Origin: Microbacterium sp.
Lineage (GTDB): Bacteria > Actinomycetota > Actinomycetes > Actinomycetales > Microbacteriaceae
Assembly: GCF_026393345.1 (NCBI RefSeq)
Contig: NZ_JAPLAI010000069.1
Location: forward strand, 53,554-93,733
Direction of reading: 5' to 3'
DNA: 40,180 bases
Positions 36,805 to 40,180 of this stretch are shown piece after piece. The notes beneath the pieces are model-generated. The model saw only the letters and a program-made list of their open reading frames with translations. It was not told where the DNA came from and made no database searches. The position numbers and the translations under genes are program-made. Positions within the stretch are counted from its first letter, which is position 1. Each line of letters opens with the position of its first letter.

Positions 36805-38221
36805 GGCCGCGTCCGTTTGAGTGGTGGTCTTTCGCTTCGTTGCGATGATCAGCTGTCGTTAGTTTAGGCGGCGGTGATCTCGGGGAGTATCACCGCCTCG
36901 TCGATGGTGGGGGTGGTCGCGGTGAGCTCGGTCATGGAGGCTTCGGAGAAGTAGCGGCGGTCGGCGGCTTCCCATTCGTCGTGTTGCTCGACGAGGACGG
37001 AGCCGGCCAGGCGGAGCAGGGCGGCGTTGTTCGGGAACACGCCAACGACGTCGGTGCGGCGCTTGATCTCCCGATTGAGGCGTTCCAGCGGGTTCGTGGA
37101 CCAGATCTGTCGCCAATGCCGGGCGGGGAACGCTTTGAACGCGAGGATGTCGTCACGGGCGTCGGTGAGCATCACGGCGGTCTTGGGGTGGACGCGCTCG
37201 ATCATGCGCACGACTTCGTCGAACTGGGCATCGATGTGCTCGGCGTCGGGTTGGGCGAAGATCGTGCGGATCACGCTGGCGACCATCTCCTGCCGGCCCT
37301 TCGGGAGGGCGGTCAGGACGTTGCGCATGAAGTGGACGCGGCAGCGCTGCCAGGCGGCGCCCTGCAACACGGTCGCTGCGGCCTTCTTCAGTCCGGCGTG
37401 GGCGTCGGAGATCACCAGCTTCACCCCGCCCAGACCTCGTGTCTTCAACGAGCGCAGGAACTGCTTCCAGAACTCCTCGGTCTCGCTGTCTCCGACATCG
37501 AAGCCCAGCACGACCCGCCGCCCGTCAGCGGCGACGCCGATCGCGACGACGACCGCCTGGGACACGACACGGTGGTCGATGCGGACCTTGCAGTAGGTCG
37601 CGTCGAGGAACACGTAGGGGTAGGCGATGTCAGACAGCGAGCGGTCGCGGAACGATGCGACCTCGGCGTCGAGCCCTTGGCAGATGCGGGACACCTCGGA
37701 CTTCGAGATGCCAGTGTCAGCGCCGAGCGCTTTGACGAGGTCATCGACCTTCCGGGTTGAGACGCCGTGGAGGTAGGCCTCCATCACGACCGCGAACAAG
37801 GCTTGGTCGACCCGGCGGCGCCGCTCCAGCAGCGACGGGAAGAACGACCCCTGCCGCAACTTCGGGATCCGCAACTCCAGATCCCCAGCCGTGGTCGACA
37901 GCACCCGCGGCCGGGAACCGTTGCGGGTAGTCGTGCGCTCGCTCGTGCGCTCGTAGGGGGCGGCGCCGATGAATGCGGCTGTCTCCGCGTCGATCAGCTC
38001 CTGGTAGAGCCGCTCGGTCGCGGCTCGGATGCGGTCGGTGGTGCCGGTGAGCTTCAGTTCCCCGAGCAGCTCGAGGAGGGCAGACTGGTCAAGAGCCATC
38101 GTGCGGTGTCGTCTTTCTGTGTGAGTTCTTGGTCGTTCTCACTGACCATCGCACGATGGCTCACCCCGTCGCGGTCACGACGCCGCGGGCCCGAAAGACC
38201 ACCACCCCGCGGGACTCCAGG
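36805..38221 (-). mobile_element. IS256-family insertion sequence, complete (1417 bp)
   Basis: Imperfect 30-bp terminal inverted repeats lie at 36805-36834 and 38192-38221, with the inner 14 bp (GTGGTGGTCTTTCG) identical. It is flanked by a 9-bp direct duplication, GGTTCCGGG, as expected for IS256 (8-9 bp). It holds one intact transposase gene and sits inside IS3 OrfB. It looks potentially active. Confidence 0.92.
36864..38099 (-). CDS. IS256-family (Mutator/MULE-type) transposase
   Basis: This 411-residue protein is the normal length of the family. The DDE triad appears as D166 (YVFLDATYCKVR), D232 (VISDAHAGL) and E339 (STNPLERLNREIKRR), with the conserved C-x-x-H (CRVHFMRN) between. The N-terminal ~100 residues are the DNA-binding part (AETAAFIGAAPYERTSERTTTRNGSRPR). 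The frame is intact from ATG 38099 to TAA. It makes a circular intermediate and inserts with 8-9 bp duplications. The gene interrupts an older IS3-family transposase gene. Confidence 0.97.
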   Translation of the reverse strand: MALDQSALLELLGELKLTGTTDRIRAATERLYQELIDAETAAFIGAAPYERTSERTTTRNGSRPRVLSTTAGDLELRIPKLRQGSFFPSLLERRRRVDQALFAVVMEAYLHGVSTRKVDDLVKALGADTGISKSEVSRICQGLDAEVASFRDRSLSDIAYPYVFLDATYCKVRIDHRVVSQAVVVAIGVAADGRRVVLGFDVGDSETEEFWKQFLRSLKTRGLGGVKLVISDAHAGLKKAAATVLQGAAWQRCRVHFMRNVLTALPKGRQEMVASVIRTIFAQPDAEHIDAQFDEVVRMIERVHPKTAVMLTDARDDILAFKAFPARHWRQIWSTNPLERLNREIKRRTDVVGVFPNNAALLRLAGSVLVEQHDEWEAADRRYFSEASMTELTATTPTIDEAVILPEITAA

Positions 38222-38230
38222 GGTTCCGGG
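38222..38230. repeat. 9-bp target duplication of the IS256-family element (right)
   Basis: GGTTCCGGG matches 36796-36804 exactly. Confidence 0.9.
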
Positions 38231-38785
38231 CTCGGGGCGGCGGCGCCACCGGGCCATTTCGAGCGCGTCAACAACGATCTCTGCGGTGATCCGATCCGAG
38301 ATCGACCAGCCCACGATCCGGCGGCTGAACGCGTCGATCACGGCGGCGCAGTAAACCCATCCGTCCCTCGCGCGGTGCTGCGTGATGTCGCAGAACCAGA
38401 GCCGGTTCGGCGCGTCGGCGCGGAACTGCCGCTTCACGAGGTCCTCGTGCGTGGCGGTGTCCGGCTTCCAGCCGCGCCGCTTGCGGCGATGCAAGACGCC
38501 GACCAGCCCCTCCCGCCGCATCAGCCTCGCGACGCGCTTCCGGCCGACGTGAACGCCGAGCCCGAGTCGCAACTCCGCCAGCACGCGAGGAGCACCATAG
38601 GTTTCGCGGGAATCAGCGTGAATGCGACGGATCGTCATCGTCAGCTCCGCATCCGAGAGAGCCCGCGGTGATGGCGGTCGACGCACCCACTCGTAGTAGC
38701 CAGACTTCGAGACGTTCAGAAACCGGCAGGCCACCACGACGGGAACACCGTCCGCGGCGAGCTCCTGGACCAGCCGGAACCCTAT
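38222..38785 (-). pseudogene. IS3-family OrfB, N-terminal fragment
   Basis: It encodes IGFRLVQELAADGVPV, then VACRFLNVSKSGYYEWVRRPPSP (the HTH_21 region), through the first catalytic Asp of the rve core (NRLWFCDITQHR) to RWRRRPEPGT, where the IS256-family element enters. As in other IS3 elements, OrfB probably has no own start and is made by -1 frameshifting from OrfA: the junction is CCAAAATAG at about 38782-38790, where OrfA ends at TAG and OrfB continues as ATA. Confidence 0.87.
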
Positions 38786-38820
38786 TTTGGGAGCACGTTC
38801 TCCCTCGCGAAGTAGGCCGA
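38782..38820 (-). pseudogene. IS3-family OrfA, C-terminal tail
   Basis: It encodes SAYFARENVLPK and a TAG stop at 38782-38784, the usual end of IS3 OrfA. It is separated from the rest of OrfA (40042-40180) by the IS30-family element. Confidence 0.82.
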
Positions 38821-40041
38821 GGTGAACTCAACCCGTCAGCGCAACAGTGCTTGGAGCCTATCGGCCGGGGTGTCGAAACTGAGGGACTTTCTTGGGCGAG
38901 AGTTCAGCCGTGCGGCGACGACGTTGAGGTCGGCCTGGGTCAGATCCTTCATGCTTACGCCCTTGGGGAAGTACTGACGCAGGAGCCTGTTGGTGTTCTC
39001 GTTCGTGCCGCGCTGCCATGGGCTGCGTGGGTCGGCGAAGTAAACGTGAAGCCCCGTGTTCTTCGTGACGGACTTGTGATCGGCCAGCTCCATGCCCCGA
39101 TCCCAGGTCAGCGAGCGGCGCAGCTGCTCAGGCAGCAGGTTCATCTCGCGTGAGAGACCGGCAGTGACGGCCTCCATGTCGCGGCCGTCGACCTGGACAA
39201 GCACGGTGAACCGGGTGGCTCGTTCGACGACTGTGGCGATCTGGGTCCAATGCCGACCCATTAGAAGATCACCCTCCCAATGCCCCGGGATCGCGCGATC
39301 TTCGACCTCGGCGGGGCGCTCGGAGATCGATACGGCGTCCTTGATTTGCGATCGCCATTGGCCAGTGACGTTGTTGTGAACGCTGCGACGGATCGGCCTT
39401 CCCGATCTCAGGTGCTTCTGCAGTTCCTTGGAGAGGACGCCGCGCGACTGCACGAACAGCGACTTGTAGATCGTTTCGTGTGACACCCGCATCCCGCTCC
39501 CCGCTGGGTGGCGCTTGCGGAGCGTCCCGGCGATCTGCTCTGGTGACCAGTCTTCCCGAAGCCTTGCCGCGACGTAACCGCGCAGCACAGGGTTCCTCGC
39601 GAGCTTGCACTTCTGTGGCCGGCGTGCGCGGCGCCACGCTCTGTCCTCGGCATCGACCGCACGATAGCGGCGGGCACCCTTGTTTTTCGCCACTTCGCGG
39701 CTGATCGTCGATGCCGGCCGGCCGAGACGACGCCCGATCGCGCGATACGACTCACCCGCCGCGAGGCCTCTAGAAATCTCTTCACGCTCTTCGAGCGTCA
39801 GCGTCCCCGCCCTGCGCCGCTGCGGTGCCTGATAGAAGCCCCCGAAGGGCAGCAGGATCGAGAAGATTGATCCGGGCGGCGACTCCACCGTCCGGGAGAT
39901 CTCGCTGATCGATGCCCCCGCCTTCCACAGCTCCCATACTTGCTGTCGCCGATCCGACGGCAACCCCGGTCTACCGATCTTTGCCACACCACACCTCCGA
40001 GAAGATCATCGATGGTGTTGCGCTGACGGGTTGAGTTCACC
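38821..40041 (-). mobile_element. IS30-family insertion sequence, complete (1221 bp)
   Basis: Perfect 26-bp terminal inverted repeats lie at 38821-38846 and 40016-40041, beginning GGTGAACTCAACCCGTCAGC. The flanks show GA on both sides (38819-38820 and 40042-40043), or CGA as a 3-bp duplication if the element is one base shorter. IS30 elements make 2-3 bp duplications. One intact transposase gene fills it. It lies inside IS3 OrfA. Confidence 0.93.
38836..39987 (-). CDS. IS30-family transposase
   Basis: This 383-residue protein has two N-terminal helix-turn-helix regions (about 12-40 and 62-102, the latter EREEISRGLAAGESYRAIGRRLGRPASTISREV). The rve DDE domain has D240 (GHWEGDLLMG), D296 (LTWDRGMEL) and E330 (RGTNENTNRLLRQYFPKG). 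The start is GTG 39987, with GGAGG 11 nt upstream. The stop codon (38836-38838) lies inside the left terminal repeat, a compact arrangement. The frame is intact. It inserts with short duplications, often into or next to other IS ends. Confidence 0.97.
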   Translation of the reverse strand: MAKIGRPGLPSDRRQQVWELWKAGASISEISRTVESPPGSIFSILLPFGGFYQAPQRRRAGTLTLEEREEISRGLAAGESYRAIGRRLGRPASTISREVAKNKGARRYRAVDAEDRAWRRARRPQKCKLARNPVLRGYVAARLREDWSPEQIAGTLRKRHPAGSGMRVSHETIYKSLFVQSRGVLSKELQKHLRSGRPIRRSVHNNVTGQWRSQIKDAVSISERPAEVEDRAIPGHWEGDLLMGRHWTQIATVVERATRFTVLVQVDGRDMEAVTAGLSREMNLLPEQLRRSLTWDRGMELADHKSVTKNTGLHVYFADPRSPWQRGTNENTNRLLRQYFPKGVSMKDLTQADLNVVAARLNSRPRKSLSFDTPADRLQALLR

Positions 40042-40180
40042 GACGCGCGCTTGAGGATCTCAATCTCCATCTCCAGCACACGGTTCCGGCGCCGCAACTC
40101 GACAAGCTCACGGTGCTCATCGCTGGTCATGCCGGGCTTGCGGCCAGAGTCGACCGCGTCCCGATTCATCCAGTTCCGCA
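40042..40180 (-). pseudogene. IS3-family OrfA, middle part (gene starts beyond the window)
   Basis: It encodes LRNWMNRDAVDSGRKPGMTSD-type sequence, then EHRELVELRRRNRVLEMEIEILKRA, the leucine-zipper segment typical of IS3 OrfA. It is interrupted by the IS30-family element right after LKRA. The helix-turn-helix N-terminus lies beyond the window. Confidence 0.85.

Larger units (their letters stand above)
36450..40180 (-). mobile_element. IS3-family element, interrupted by two other IS, running past the window end
   Basis: The terminus is TGACCCGGTTTCCCGGAC at 36450-36467, starting with TG as IS3 ends do, and it cuts the vsr gene. OrfB is split at 36804/38222 by the IS256-family element, and OrfA is split at 38820/40042 by the IS30-family element. 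Removing both inserts with one copy of each target duplication restores both reading frames (RRPEPGTVVHADRGAQY and LKRASAYFARENVLPK). The other terminus lies beyond 40180. Confidence 0.88.

Noticed and set aside
1..40180. CRISPR array
   Set aside because: The tandem repeats seen (15-bp and 22-bp) are contiguous without unique spacers, and no cas gene is present.

Overview
The window is high-GC actinobacterial DNA and most resembles a member of Microbacteriaceae, probably Microbacterium or a close relative. The genus is inferred from gene content and base usage; no search was run. Supporting signs are a GroEL ending in GGMDF, an IdeR with all DtxR-type metal ligands, an XPB helicase with its Rv0862c-like partner, an ImuA'/ImuB/DnaE2 mutasome under GAACN4GTTC LexA boxes, and many genes whose -10 hexamer lies 6-8 nt before the start codon, which suggests leaderless mRNAs.

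Positions 1-30,731 look like chromosomal backbone. In order they hold: the groEL 3' end; an orphan WXG100 protein; a DHA2-type MFS exporter with a divergent MarR; a PhoP/PhoR-like two-component pair; XPB helicase and its partner; a small membrane protein; a cold-shock-domain protein coupled to a DUF3027 protein with a very acidic tail; serC; ideR; a membrane-anchored M23 peptidase; a short promoter-ORF-terminator unit; an HNH protein; a MarR/EamA pair sharing one operator; a lipoprotein flanked by two copies of a 75-bp repeat; an isochorismatase-fold hydrolase; the SOS operon imuA'-imuB-dnaE2; a cysteine-less HesB-like protein; a DUF6230/DUF6114/secreted-protein operon facing a TetR; poxB; an SdpI-family protein; and a 12-TM MFS transporter.

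Positions 30,745-40,180 are an accessory island. It begins at a tRNA-Arg(CCT) gene followed by a tyrosine integrase pointing back at the tRNA. Next come a 926-residue GmrSD-type (DUF262-DUF1524) protein with extra DNA-recognition-like modules, a divergent HNH nuclease, and the remnant of a Vsr mismatch endonuclease. The vsr remnant is cut by an IS3-family element, which is itself split by an IS256-family element (9-bp target duplication) and an IS30-family element (2-3 bp duplication). The island runs past the window end, so its distal attachment site is not visible.

The most interesting signals are the multidomain restriction protein with its divergent HNH partner, the nested insertion sequences (resolved to the base for the two inner elements), a symmetric four-half-site array upstream of the two-component operon, the dispersed 75-bp repeat with tandem arrays, and a short ORF that ends inside a terminator hairpin.
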